A stretch of 64,000 nucleotides of DNA from assembly GCA_002221725.1 (NCBI GenBank), contig NJFT01000026.1:203342-267341 (forward strand), in the 5' to 3' direction. This DNA comes from Scedosporium boydii. Taxonomy: Eukaryota; Ascomycota; Sordariomycetes; Microascales; Microascaceae. A program made the position numbers and the translations under genes. Each line of letters opens with the position of its first letter. Within the stretch, counting starts at the first letter, position 1. This document shows positions 12,151 to 23,504 of this stretch, in pieces. The notes under the pieces were generated by a model. It saw only the letters and a list, made by a program, of their open reading frames with translations, made no database searches and was not told the origin of the DNA.

Positions 12151-13026
12151 ACTGACATGTGTTTATATATATGCCAGAAAGAGAAAGAGAAAAAGGAAAA
12201 AAAAGAGAAAAAAAAAATTAAAAAAGCTAAAACGAGGTTAAAAAAGAGGAAAAAGAAAAAGAGAACAAAAAAAGAACGAAAAGACGAGACAGACTCTTCG
12301 GGCAACTTTACCCCGGATCGTGGTGGGGCTTGATTCTTAGACGATGGACGTAGACCAATCGTCTGCCTGCCTCTCACTTGATGAGGCGGCCTCAGCCAAC
12401 AGCTCGCGGGGTACGAATCTAGGGCAAGATCAACGGGTCTTCTGTTTGCGGGCTGGGGGACATGGGGAAAGTAGGGTTGGAACAGGAAGAACCATTACGA
12501 ATCTCCTTTGTGACTGATTTATGACGCGATGAATGTGGATGAGCCCACGATGTCGAGGAGTGACGATGGGATGAAGCGTTTTGGCTTTTTAGAGTTACGA
12601 TTTCTTTTTTTTTCTTCTTCTTTTATGACTCTTTTTCTTTTGTTTTTCGTTTCTTCTGTTTCTTATATTTTTCTTCTTTATTTTCTTCGTTTGGTTCTTC
12701 TGTTTCTATATACCCAAGTGTTATGGCCAGCCCTACCAGCGCCAGAGATGTAAATAGCCTCGTCTTTTTTTTTTTGATAGCAGCAAACGACTCCGGATCG
12801 CACGATACATATTACATAGCATAGCTTGCATGTCCATCAACCATGTCCGTCGTATTGATCAGTGGCTTGGCGAAAAACCCGCGGTTGGTCCATCGGCGTA
12901 TGGGGTGAGCAAATAACAAAGCGAGAGTTCCTCGTCCAAGCTCCTGCCGAGATCCAGGCGGAAAGAAGAAAAGGAGCGCCTTCATGTATGAAACCAGGTA
13001 TTAAATCCACTTTAGGCTCAGGCGTC
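12151..13026. other. Convergent intergenic region with mirrored purine and pyrimidine tracts
   Basis: This is the 3' flank of the Clr5 gene (+) and of the C2H2-SH3 gene (-). On the + strand, 12175-12292 is strongly A/G-rich and 12600-12712 strongly T/C-rich, so the two tracts face each other as an imperfect inverted pair about 310 nt apart. I see no gene. An open frame that starts at 12862 on the + strand overlaps the last exons of the minus-strand gene and is a shadow. Confidence 0.5.
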
Positions 13027-15236
13027 TTACGAATCTGCGAGTTTGGCGAAGTGTTTCGACCAGAGCCATCCGACCCGTTCGGATGGATCGTCCTCGTTGA
13101 AGGCGAGCCAGAGTTCGCCTTTCTCCGCGATCACGTCGAATATCTGGGAAGTTTCATGTTAGCTGGAGCGTACATAATCCCGCCCGTATTTCTTAAAGAA
13201 GAAACGCACCTCGCCAGCTTGATAAGTCAAGTACGGATACCCAGCTTCAAATTTAGGTGTTTGCAAGTCGAAGGAAAACAGCGAAGCGCCTAGCCACAAA
13301 ACCTTGTATCCATTCTTGACACGATGAAAATTTTCGGGTTCGTCTTCATCTTCGACACTTGGGGATGAAGGGAGATCGAGAGCTGAACGGAAAAGACCCG
13401 AGAATCGTCGGGGCCGCTTCTGAGAAACGTCAGCACCGAGTTAGTTACCCATAGAAAATTCGAGAATCGAATGAAAAGATTATCTCTTACCGGATTGGAA
13501 TTTACCTCTGCCCTACAATGGTGACATGCCGTGCCCCCATCATCCTGATACCAGCGAATGTGGCAGGTTGGGCATTGAACTGTCCTAGAAGACTCGGAGA
13601 GGCTTTCCGAATCGCTTTCATCCTCGGACTCTTCCACATCAGTCTCCTCTTCGGGGGAGTTTATCTCGAGGCCTTCGATAGATAAGGGTAGAGATTCGAG
13701 TGCCAGGAGTTGTAGGTGCCTTCCTAGGTGCTGGTAATAATGCATTGACGGATTCCTCTGGGCTATTAGCGGGTCGGGTGGTTCCCACTCATCGCATAGA
13801 GGACAGGACTTAATGTGCCAGATTGGCCGCTTGAAGGCATCCAGGACCGTCCGCATCTGGTTTTCTGTGATATGGCCGGGGTGGTGGGTGTAGAGGTGGC
13901 GCTTCATGTCTTTTTCGGTACCGGTGTCGAATGCTGCTCCGCCGCTAGTAATGCATAAATTACAAGACCATCGACACTGATGAACTTTTAGCTCGTGATC
14001 TATCCATTCGCGGCGAGTAGGAAACAAGGCCGATGGCGAAGAACAGTACTCAAACGTGCAGACATAGGGTTGGAGATCCGCAAAAACATGGCGTCTGGTG
14101 GATTAGACAGGTAAACTCCTCGTCAGCAAAAACATCATCCCATGTGGTTTCACCTTTAACGCTCAGATGAAAAGAAAATCGCTTTGTAGAAGGTAACCAC
14201 ATACTTCCACTCAAAACGGTTCCCCATGGTTTGGATAGTGCGGCAGTAAGGGCATTCGAATGCTTTGTCGTATTCCGCTTGAACCCCCTCCATCACCATG
14301 TCTGTGAGGTCTGGAATTCTCCTTCCAATGGTCTGGCCCTCGCTATCAGTCATGAAGGAAGTAGCGAAAGTACAAATAGACAACCGATTGAGCGCCACAT
14401 CGGAGCTCTGGCCAGGGTGAGACGACTTGAGATCCTCGACATATGTCGTGGCGAGCGTGGACAAATCATCTGTAGCTCCTCCCAAGTGGGCGTTCGACAG
14501 CTTCTGGCGGTGTTCTTGCCTGTACTGGATAAACTGCCTTCGTAAGGTTATCGCATTCCCCAGGCGCTTTGAAAGCCATAGAGTGCGCTTCGTCTTGGGG
14601 TACTTATCAGAGACGCCGCTGATATCCGGGGATGCTTCGAGCGGTGTAAACGTATCAAGAGGGGGGAAGCGACCTCTCGGACGGTGTCTGCGTATTATTA
14701 TCGACAGAGCAAAAAGGTGGCTAACGGACGACTGGATGCCCAGTACCAGCTCTCTCAGTGGCTCCCAAATGGGGTCTGACGCTGGACGAGCTGTTGAGTT
14801 TGCACTTCCATCATCCGTTTCCAAATCCGAAAGGAAGTTGAAAGCTGTGGACATTGGCGTTTCTCGTCAACTCTATCACGCAGAACTATTGCTGCCACGC
14901 CCAGCTACTCAACCAAGCCCGCGAAGTGAAGTTTGGCTCATGCTGCTCACCTCTCATAGCCAAGTTTTCCAACCTTTCAAGACCGGTTAGGACGCCCGTC
15001 CGTAAATAGGCTGCGCTTCTCAGCCGGGAATCCAGCGACTTAGTGGACTTGGGATGTTGGAGGGCACCGAGATTCCCGATCCAAACCCTAAAACGCCCAG
15101 CATTATCCTCGGAGATCTCCTTCAAGTCACCCAGAGTGGGATAATTCCGGAGGCGATTCAAAAGGCCGTCTAGAGCCACGACGCACAAGGAAGTCAAGGA
15201 GTATAAGGATGGGAAAGAGGTGGCCTGCGAGTCCAT
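13027..15236 (-). CDS. C2H2 zinc-finger protein with C-terminal SH3-like domain
   Basis: Five exons, in minus-strand order: 15236-14951, 14844-14205, 14094-13491, 13419-13210 and 13143-13027 (618 aa). All introns are GT-AG and phases agree. The acceptor before exon 2 could instead lie a few codons upstream. The N-terminal 300 residues are the helical region typical of this fungal family (NLGALQHPKS, SLDSRLR). A zinc-finger block runs from about 290 to 420: a CPYC pair, RHVFADLQPYVC followed by C-x4-C...H-x4-H (WIDHELKVH), a second C-x2-C...H-x3-H, then CPLC...HLGRHLQLLAL. An acidic linker and a C-x2-C...C-x2-C ribbon follow at about 480-500. The last 75 residues look like an SH3 fold: YPYLTYQAGEIFDVI, ELWLAFNEDD, GWLWSKHFAKL. 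Role unknown; the family often sits near fungal incompatibility-type genes. It is divergent from the DUF7580 gene. Confidence 0.85.
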
Positions 15237-15583
15237 TTTGAGGATGTATTATGGTGCATTACGAAGTCCCTCAGATGAATTGTTCTCTCATCCACGAACA
15301 CACTGAACCATCTCCACGTGACTGCGACTGCGACTGCGCAAAGCCCATGATGGATTGATACGATGATGGGATTCGGTGATTGGATGATTGGATTCTGGGT
15401 CTATTGAGAGAAGCACAGCTGTGCATGAGAATGAGGGGTTTCTCTCCTGTGGTTCAGCCGCACCATCCCAGCGTTGCGTCTTTCGGCAATGGCAAGGTAG
15501 GGACGGGCTGGTGTTTCCTCTCCTCTCCTTGAACCATATCCATGCAGTGGGGAAAAACAAAGGGCGATAAGATTCAAATCTGA
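15237..15583. promoter_or_regulatory. Divergent promoter shared by the C2H2-SH3 and DUF7580 genes
   Basis: A 347-bp gap separates the start codons of two divergently transcribed accessory genes (minus start at 15236, plus start at 15584). It must hold both promoters. I see no clear TATA box. A run of short related pentamers such as ATGAT/GATTG lies around 15345-15405. Confidence 0.6.
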
Positions 15584-17637
15584 ATGTCGGGTTTCGAGAT
15601 CGCCGGGCTGGTCCTTGGAGCTTTCCCCCTCTTACTCGAGGCGGCGAAAGAGCTCCGGGGCGTCTTCCGAGATGTGAGGACCTGGTGGAAATTCGAGAGG
15701 GAATTCGAGGATCTCATCTCGTCTATCGAAAGGGAGCAAATTGCCTTTTCCCTGAACCTCGAAATTCTCCTCGCGCCGTTGGACATCAGCGAAGAAGAAC
15801 GAGAGGCAATGCAGTTTGACCCAAATTCGGTTCTCTGGCACAGTCCCAAGATTCAAGCCGAGCTCAAAAGACGAATCCAGGCTCGGTACTTCCCTTGGTT
15901 CATGAGGGAACTCAAAGATATCGAGGATTCTCTGGGCGAGTTGTGCGATATACTGGCAATCGGCAAGGTGAGAGGGAATCTATGCTTTTGATGCGAGCTA
16001 TATAGGAACGAAACTCATGAGTGTTGTTCTTAGCTAGATAAAATGAGCAACGATAGGTTAGAACACGAAATGTTCAAGCTGAAAACCAGTTTCTTCCACA
16101 AGAAAGACCAATTGCTTTCCAGAATAAGAAACAAGAACGACGCGCTCTGGAGGTTCCTCGACCAGGCCTTTAGCAGGATCCAGTTAACGCCATCTCCAAA
16201 ACGAGGTTCTGGCGCGACCTCGTTCACGGAAGTACAGGAACACGCACAAGCTCTGTACCGGTGCCTGCAACTGCAGTGGTTTTGCACCTGTACTCAAAAC
16301 CATCCGTGTGGTATCAAAGTCCAGCCAAGCGAGGGCAGAAAGGATGACGAGAAGGCATATCTTCAAGTTCTCTTCGACGACAGTTCCTGCCGCACTCAGT
16401 TGAAAGTGATGGTGGAGTCAGCGGCGATCGAGAAGCCACAGGCGGTAGAGCGGTACAGACCGGATGACATTTCTGAATTAGCCCAGAAGATGTCGATCAA
16501 GAACCGGCTCAAGCAGCGCTTCGGATTGAAAGGGTCAAAGGCAGTTCCGTTGTTGGCAGTCTCTAGTGTCCTGACTGCGAATAATGTTCATCCTGCAGAT
16601 TTCGCTCTGGATGAAGAGCCTAAAAAATACCGCGGAAAACTCTCGAGACTTGTGGTACCGGGTTACTCGAGAGAGAGGAGATCTACTTCACCTACTAGTA
16701 CCATCAGAAGCTCTACATCTAGAGCCAGCGCTTCAGAAACGTGAGTTCTCCTCTACTGGGGTACTGGATTCCAAATCTACTGTTTAAGAAGCCGGAGTTA
16801 TTGACAAGCCAAAACAGTCAACGGGGTCCATCCCCGACCCCGGCCCCGGCTCCTCGGCGGGTGCGTTTCGCCAATGACCAAGCCGAAAACTCTACCCAGC
16901 TTGAGCGCAAGAACGCCAAGGTTATCACCGACCTCTGCTCTACAATCCAATGCCAAGACATGGACTGCTGCTTAGGCTTCCTTCAACCAGACCGAGGAAA
17001 CAGACTCTTCATCTATTTAGACCCCCCAGACCAGTCCGAACTTCAGGACTGCAAGTTAGAATCCGTAGAAAGCTTCCTCAGTAATACGCCGCGGAGGGAG
17101 ACGCGGATTCGCCTTGGGCTATCGTTGGCCCTTAGTCTTCTTTACTTGGGCCCAACGCCATGGGTTCCGCCGTCATGGACCAAGTCGGAGCTCCTTGTCC
17201 TAAGAGGAAGTGGTACGGGCACTGAGAAACCACAGCCATACTTCTCCCACGCCTCGCTTCCCAAAACACTGAAAAAAAGGCCGGCCCAGGCCGGGACCGC
17301 AGCAGCACGAGCACGGGAGAGCCTTTTCAAACTGGGCGTCGTCCTCTTGGAACTCGTGTTCCGCGACACCTTAGAAAACCAACACTTTAGGGCCGACTAC
17401 CTCGACAAAACCGGCCAGCCTAACGACTTGACCGACCTTTGCACGGCATTGAGGTGGCAAACCCGTGCAGAGGAAGAGTTTGGCTTTGGGCTGGCGGACG
17501 CAATCCGGAAGTGCATTCTGTGCGCGTTCGACCCGACGCCGGACTTGGGAAATTCGGCGTTCTTGCAGGCTGTGAGGCAGGGTGTTATAAGTCCTCTTAC
17601 CACGTTTTTGAATATGTGGAGTTCGGGAGGATTCTGA
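15584..17637 (+). CDS. DUF7580 family protein
   Basis: Three exons: 15584-15967, 16034-16740 and 16818-17637 (636 aa). Both introns are GT-AG (GTGAGA...TAG; GTGAGT...CAG) and in phase. The N-terminus, MSGFEIAGLVLGAFPLLLEA followed by a WWKFEREFEDL helix, is the hallmark start of this large fungal family and is a predicted helical, partly hydrophobic bundle like those in HeLo-type proteins. A low-complexity Ser/Thr linker follows at about 350-395. The C-terminal half (about 400-636) contains LFKLGVVLLELVF, which resembles the C-lobe of a degenerate protein kinase; that link is inference. Function unknown; relatives are common in accessory and incompatibility-related regions. It shares a promoter with the divergent C2H2-SH3 gene. 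Confidence 0.82.
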
Positions 17638-18369
17638 GGTCATTGGTGCCAGTCCTCTGCATCCGTGCGATCTCTAGATTCTGGTGTGGTAAAGGAGCCG
17701 AATGAGAATCATCGCGGGTTGAGCTTGGCGCCGGTCCACGGAAAGGAGATGCAGCGAGCTATGTCGATAAGCGATTAATACTGCAATTTACGATACTGAG
17801 GGCTTAACTGAAGGAGAGGTGTAGAATAATGAGAAGCTCTGTCACTAGATGAGGGAGTTGCGAAAACTGCATGTGAGGTATTTCAAAGTATAGTGAGAAC
17901 GTAGGAAAGGTCTTATAAGTTATTTGATATTTCTTTTCGGTCAAACAGATAGGCAAAAAAGGAAAAAAAACCTTCAGCAAAACAATCCGTATTCCACAAC
18001 AACGAGACACAGAGAAGAAGGCCGAGGAGCCTATGGTGAAATAAACCCGGATCGTACAACGAATTTCCCCGTATAATCATCCACAGAGCTACTTTTCGCG
18101 GAAACAAGCTCGTCAAGTTTCTCCCGACATGTCACGGCGGGCTAGTCAAGAGACGTGTCATTAGAAAGCTTAGGACCTTCTCGGTGGACTGACGCAACGC
18201 CGTTTATAGGTAGTCGCAGGTGCGATGTCTTCGATCAGTCCTGGCGACACTCTTGAAGGGGCTTCTGGGAGGGAAGTCATTCGAAGTCAGAAACAGAAGT
18301 AAGGTGCATGAGCTAAGACGTCGCGCCCTCTCCTACACTTACCTCGCCTTTCTGTCTCTCCACATGCCA
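17638..18369. other. Intergenic region
   Basis: This is the 3' flank of the DUF7580 gene and the 3' flank of the small minus-strand gene that ends at 18370. No supported gene or RNA seen. Confidence 0.5.
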
Positions 18370-18837
18370 TCAGTTAAAGCGTCGGTGATGCTTTACATAT
18401 TCGTCAGGTATCCGCTCCAAGAAGACAACCTCGTCCTCCATATACCGTCGGACCGGCAACCCAAGATACTCCCTCAAGTTGGGTAGCCTCCGGAACTCAA
18501 CCAGAGGGTCTTGGCGCCTTTCGGGAATCCAAATCTCGTGGATCACCACTTTTCTTCTACCCTCTCGCACCCGGAAGTCTGCAAGGGACTCGGCCGCCTT
18601 GGGGCTCTCCTCGTAGGCGGATATGAGGGAAGTGAGGTTCATGTTGGATAGCGACCCATGGTCCCGAACCGCATCGCGAGTATCATAGAATTCGGGCGTA
18701 TTGCGAAAGGGGGAGAGGGTTATGGGGCCATCTTCCCGAGGCTGTGCGACGATGCCTCGGCCCCGCTCATAGCGGTCTCGAGAGGAGGAGTCCTCCACGC
18801 GGTGGAAGATGATAAAGCCGTCGCTGTAATCGATCAT
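18370..18837 (-). CDS. Small hypothetical protein
   Basis: A single-exon frame of about 155 aa starting MIDYSDGFIIFHRVEDSS and rich in Arg, Glu and Asp. I do not recognise the family. The last third (YLGLPVRRYMEDEVVFLERI) looks like a folded charged segment. Support for a real gene is a TATA-like ATATATAA at 18961-18968, in the right place about 125 bp upstream on the minus strand, and a pyrimidine-rich leader. An in-frame ATG at 18888 would add 17 residues. Composition and context do not look like an antisense shadow, since there is no competing gene on the other strand. It lies in a gene-poor accessory stretch. Confidence 0.4.
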   Translation of the reverse strand: MIDYSDGFIIFHRVEDSSSRDRYERGRGIVAQPREDGPITLSPFRNTPEFYDTRDAVRDHGSLSNMNLTSLISAYEESPKAAESLADFRVREGRRKVVIHEIWIPERRQDPLVEFRRLPNLREYLGLPVRRYMEDEVVFLERIPDEYVKHHRRFN

Positions 18838-21800
18838 TCTTGACAAAAGATGGGATAGAAGGATTTGGATATTACGCCGGTAATGCAAGTTCGGTAATAG
18901 ACAGAGAAAGATGGGCAGAATGGAAAGGAGCGCTACTAACTAGAGGGTGCGGAAAGACAAATATATAAACTAAAAGGAGATGTAGACATTTTTTTCTTTC
19001 CATCCGTCGAGTCCCGTGAACATGTAAGAACTATCCGGCCAGCCATCGGCGGAGCATGCGCTTATTGAGCATCATCAGAGCTCCAACCCGAAAAAAACGA
19101 AACGGATGTGACGGAAGCAGAAAGACCTTTCACTTGACGAATCCTGTTTTGCCATGTCAACTGTAGCTGCAAGATGACGGCGGATTATGAATCTTCCACG
19201 GGATTCTTGGGAAGAGGGGTAAGACGGGTTGGAAGTAGACGCGTTCAACGCGTTCCGACTTTGTGTAACAGTAAGGCTGACGAAAATCTGGAATCAGTCT
19301 CAAGTCTTCACGAGTGCGCTGCTGGCCCTTCATGTGACAGTTTGACGGTGAGAGATCAGTCCGTTCCCGACTGGAGCTGACAAACCGATTGAGAAGCAAT
19401 ATTCCCTCTAGAAATGGATTGGGAGAATAGGGAGTGGGCATCAAGGACTATAGGACAGTAATGAGTGATAGATCTAGTCCCATTTCCAAACTTGACCCTG
19501 GTCTCGCATCATCGTTGGGTGCCAGCCGATTCCGGCTTCCTAGGCAGCAGAGGCTGAAGTGGTCCTATGGAGGGTGAGCAGAGCGGTGAAGGTTTGGAGA
19601 AAGGCTTGAGAGACGCGGAGGTGCGTCGGCCAGACTACTGGCGGGCAGAAGACCCGACTGTCAACTGAGTCTGTGGCCTCTCTTTCTTCGGTTAACAGTA
19701 GATGTAGAGACTTGACAGAGCGTTTTGGATCAATTATTGTCTTCGGGGAAGGATGAAGTGGACTTCGAATCTCGGCAGATTTCACCAAACTCTTTAGGAA
19801 TATCAATCGACAGTATGCTCCGGGGCCAAAGCGGTGGATGGCCCGCCCATCACTGGCTCCGCCTTTCCCACACATCGGCCACACACTCTTCTGGTGACCC
19901 GTCGCCGAACTGCTTCGTGAGGTTACGCTTGTACCAACCTCGGCGAACGGAAGATAGCGCTGACCCACTAATTGAGAGGATCCTGAGATACGGGATTCGG
20001 AGAGCTGGAGACGGAAGGACGATGACCTTTTAAATTGAAGATGACCATCTGCGATGGAAGGAGTCGAGAAACCTAGGCTACTCGTATTAATCTCGAGCAG
20101 CAAGACATGCAAGATGGAGCTTACCCCGAGGTGCTTCGAAGGTCTTCCTTTCAAAACATATTGCGACAATTGGAAAGACCAAAAAGATGGCAAGTGAGAG
20201 TACAAAGTTTTAAATTTTCATGTCTTCCTTGTCAAGGCCTATGGCCTGTAGTAATGAATAATATTATTAATATATCTGTGCTGGATTAGGTCGGTTAGTA
20301 AATCAGCCGTTATCCTTTGCGCGAGCGCTCTGCGGTTCTATCGCGAGTAATAGGCGCCTTTACCCAATTCTGTTCACTGTTCCACTTCTTCACACCTCTA
20401 CTAGACCGCCGAACCAAATAACCCGTGAGCTTTGGTCCGTCTACAGTAACTAACGTGTTTCGCTTATTCTTTCCTTTGCTTCCCTTACGCAGCCACAGCC
20501 ACGCAGAGATTAGACTTCTCTGGACGACAATAGTCGAGCTTTCAAGACTTTTCCTACGAGTCAAGCACGGGACAGGAAGCTAGCTCCTCGTCTGGTCCAG
20601 CGACAAGATATACGAAGAGGTTTTAGGCCCAAGCAAACTAAACCACCTGTTAGCAACTCGCTGCAACAATGGCAAGCAAATTTGAGGTTGTAGTGAAGGG
20701 CACATGTCAGGAATAAATGCCTTGTCAAGGGCGATGTCATCAACGCGTATGGCTAAGTTGACCGTCGTGATAATATTGAGTCATCATATAGTGCAGAGGG
20801 GAAGGTAAAAGGGGGGGAACATGTCTGAACCGATTACGAACCTAAATGATACGATACGCGTATGGTCTTTAACTGTTTCTGTTCCAGAAAGATAGAAAAG
20901 AGAAATTAGGCCCCGCTGCGTCGGGTAATCCACAGCGAGTGTCAATACACACTATCAAGGGCAACTGTTAGTCTCACCAATCCCTTGCAACCCAGGGCTC
21001 AGGCAGAGAAGAAAGGTGAAGGGCTTGTTCAGGAATGTCGAAAAGATATCTTCGTCGCCTTGGAGGCTCGGACATATGCTTGTCATTGTGTATGGCTCAT
21101 CATTGAAACTGAGGTTAAGGGAAAAAAGGACCCGTGACGACATACGTTGTGACCCGCGATTCATAGAGTTCCTGACTCCTGGTTAGTATGAGTCATTCCG
21201 CAGGATGAGCTTGTAAATAGAGAAAATAGAAAACGATATCAGGAAGCATGAATGGAATTAAAAATGAGTATCAGCATCGGGAAGCCCGAGTAAGACTCGT
21301 CATCTGAAATCATCACATCGCAGAGGGCTCAGAATAACTAGAAGATGGGATTACAAACCTTTAAGTTTCTGGCATTTTAGTATCAAGGCAATATATGTGA
21401 TAGCAACTGTGCCAAGTCAGCCACACCATTCCAAGGGATACCCGGTTGTCAAAACAAATATCGAGAGTGGCCAAGGAGAGTCAGTGGGCGAGGTTTTCTA
21501 GGCCTGCCACAGAAGGCGTTGTCTGCTCATGTATGTATGTCGGAGCCCAGTGCCGCGATTCATCATTCAATGGCGAGAAAAAAGACCGAGGGTATTGTGG
21601 TAGTAACGGGAATATGTACCTTTTAAATGAGCGTGCAACTATGACCGCAGCAGTGTTAGCCATGGCCAGATAAGACAAGCAAACACAATAGCACCGAAGG
21701 ATCGAGTGATGGGTATCAGAAACAGCCAATTTGATATCGTCAAAGCAGATGCTCAGCCGGTAATTTCCAGCGTGCAATCGCACGAATGATCATCATGAAC

Positions 21801-22709
21801 ACGAGGGGAAAGGAAAGCGTCAAAACAAGTGGGCTATACATACAAGTTGCATTCGAGGAATAGCTTGTTCAACCGGGCAGGCACTCTGCGGCTCAAATGA
21901 AAGCCATCGCATCAGCTTGTCCTGGACCTGGCATCTATCTTCGCGTTAGATGACGTTCTGTCACTGAGATGATAACACAGAAATATGCAGCAGCTAGTCA
22001 ATCAGACTGACGTGAAAAAGAAGTTTCATGTCGTCCCTGTGGGAGATCAAAGACTCTAGTTTGCGGTTTATCAAATCATCATACCAGCTGCGGTAGGGAA
22101 CGAGATTGGATGTGACGAAGACGAAGACGAAGATGTAAACATGAACTTACCAATAGCAAAGACTCTGAAGAGGCCCGGATCAGGCCTCTTCGAGGTGAGG
22201 ACTCGAATTCTGCCTTCAAGAAGCAGGAATCGAAGAGCTTGAAAGAAATTCAAAATGGAGAAAGAAAATTATTTATCCTGAGGTTTTTGGATGTGGGGCT
22301 TGCAGCTTTTGCGAAATTGAAGCGGCTGCGGCTGACTAAGAACGGGGTACGTACCAACATCAGCTGATCTCGTGTGGAAGTCGCGATCCTCGAACTTTCG
22401 ATGCCTCGAAATATTCTCAGACTACCAAATTGCGACTGGGTTCATTATACGGCCGCCTTACACAAGAGAAAAATAAAGATAGAAAGAAAGTAGTATTTAA
22501 AAATAAAATAATAAAGGAATAATTCTTAAAATAACTTCTAGGCCTAAGAGAAATAATTAATTGCTCTCTACTATAAAGCTTCCTGTGACGGGCTGTGCCG
22601 CGTGTGTGGCTTCGGCAAGAGCCCACGCCCATAGGAAACATTCAGGTTCCTGTCCCTAACCGCCCCTTTCTATAACTCATCAACTCTCATCTTTCGGCCT
22701 TAACACCGC
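18838..22709. other. Gene-poor accessory stretch without a supported gene
   Basis: Almost 4 kb with only short or low-quality open frames on both strands. The longest is a 221-aa minus-strand frame at 19540-20205, whose Ser/Leu-rich composition looks non-coding. A minus-strand frame at 20310-20564 (Lys/Arg-rich, 84 aa) is also unrecognised. AT-rich patches occur at about 20200-20285 and 22470-22580. The region may be decayed transposon or gene DNA, but I cannot identify a specific element. Confidence 0.5.
22470..22580. other. AT-rich relic, possibly RIP-affected repeat
   Basis: A sharply AT-rich patch full of TA, TTA and AATAA steps, in otherwise roughly balanced DNA. It ends next to TGTGACGGGCTGTG at about 22584, which resembles the TG...CA-type termini of some fungal LTR retrotransposons. 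I cannot find a matching second terminus, so this is only a possible remnant. Confidence 0.3.
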
Positions 22710-23130
22710 TCATTCTTCTTTCTGCTTCTCCTCCTCCCTTTCATGTTCGACAATAAAAGCACGACCTTCGTAGCGACTCAGAGTATCTCCGTTAACTTCG
22801 TCAGTTCTCGAAATCAACAACTTCAGCGTTTTAGGCTCCTCAGTGACCTTCTGAACCTTCCCGTTCCACTCTATGTGCTCAGTCGAAAAGTTCATAACGA
22901 CGAGGATGCAATTGTCCCCGCTGTGCTTGGTGTAGATGACAATTGGAAGACGTGCCCATGGTGGGGCCGGATGGGGTTGTAATCGCTGGAGACATAGGCG
23001 TTGACCTGTTCCTTCCGCAGCTTGATCATGCATTTCCAGAAGGCGAGGACACTGCCACCATCGTCGAGTTGGGAGGCGACGTTCTTGATCTTTTTGTTAA
23101 GCGGTGGGAAGCGACAACCGGTTCTTGGAT
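22710..23130 (-). pseudogene. GH13 alpha-glucosidase C-terminal remnant
   Basis: On the minus strand two pieces in different frames match the end of GH13 maltases/oligo-1,6-glucosidases. The first, about 23100-22980, reads NVASQLDDGGSVLAFWKCM then IKLRKEQ, as in the segment just after the catalytic barrel. The second, about 22960-22720, reads YTKHSGDNCILVVMNFSTE, the C-terminal beta-domain. A frameshift near 22950-22980 separates them. In the first frame a TAG lies upstream at about 23136-23138, and the catalytic barrel is absent. This is a truncated, frameshifted copy that cannot encode an active enzyme. Its presence suggests a lost maltose or sugar-utilisation gene or a decayed transferred copy. 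Confidence 0.6.
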
Positions 23131-23504
23131 GGTTTGCCTAGAGCATCACCCAGATAGCGACTATGAAGCCAGCTGCTCCGAGAAAGGGCTGAGAACCCAG
23201 CTGGAGCGATTGTGGGAACATCATTATTCACGTACATTTGAGAGCCGTTACTTTTCGCAAATGCATATGTGACACTAATGTCGACCGGCTCATCTCGAAG
23301 TACATATCAATGCGCCATTTAGCGGATTAAGAGAAGTGATAAGGAGGGTGTTGGCGTGTATTTTCACTGTTGTTGTCAACCCTGACGCTTCAAGTCCGGA
23401 TTTGGAGGAGATGGTGCAAGAACTGAAGATGGCACTTGGCTGACAAGAGTTTATTCATGGGCTATGGAAAGTGAATCACTACCTATGGGTTGAAATACCC
23501 TCGT

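Noticed and set aside
12862..13293. A 143-codon + strand open frame
   Set aside because: It overlaps the last two exons of the C2H2-SH3 gene on the other strand, which have a clear domain match.
19540..20205. A 221-codon minus-strand open frame
   Set aside because: Ser/Leu-rich random-looking composition, no recognised motif, no promoter signal; not strong enough to list as a gene.
22943..23272. A 109-codon + strand open frame
   Set aside because: It is antisense to the GH13 remnant, whose minus-strand translation shows the family sequence.
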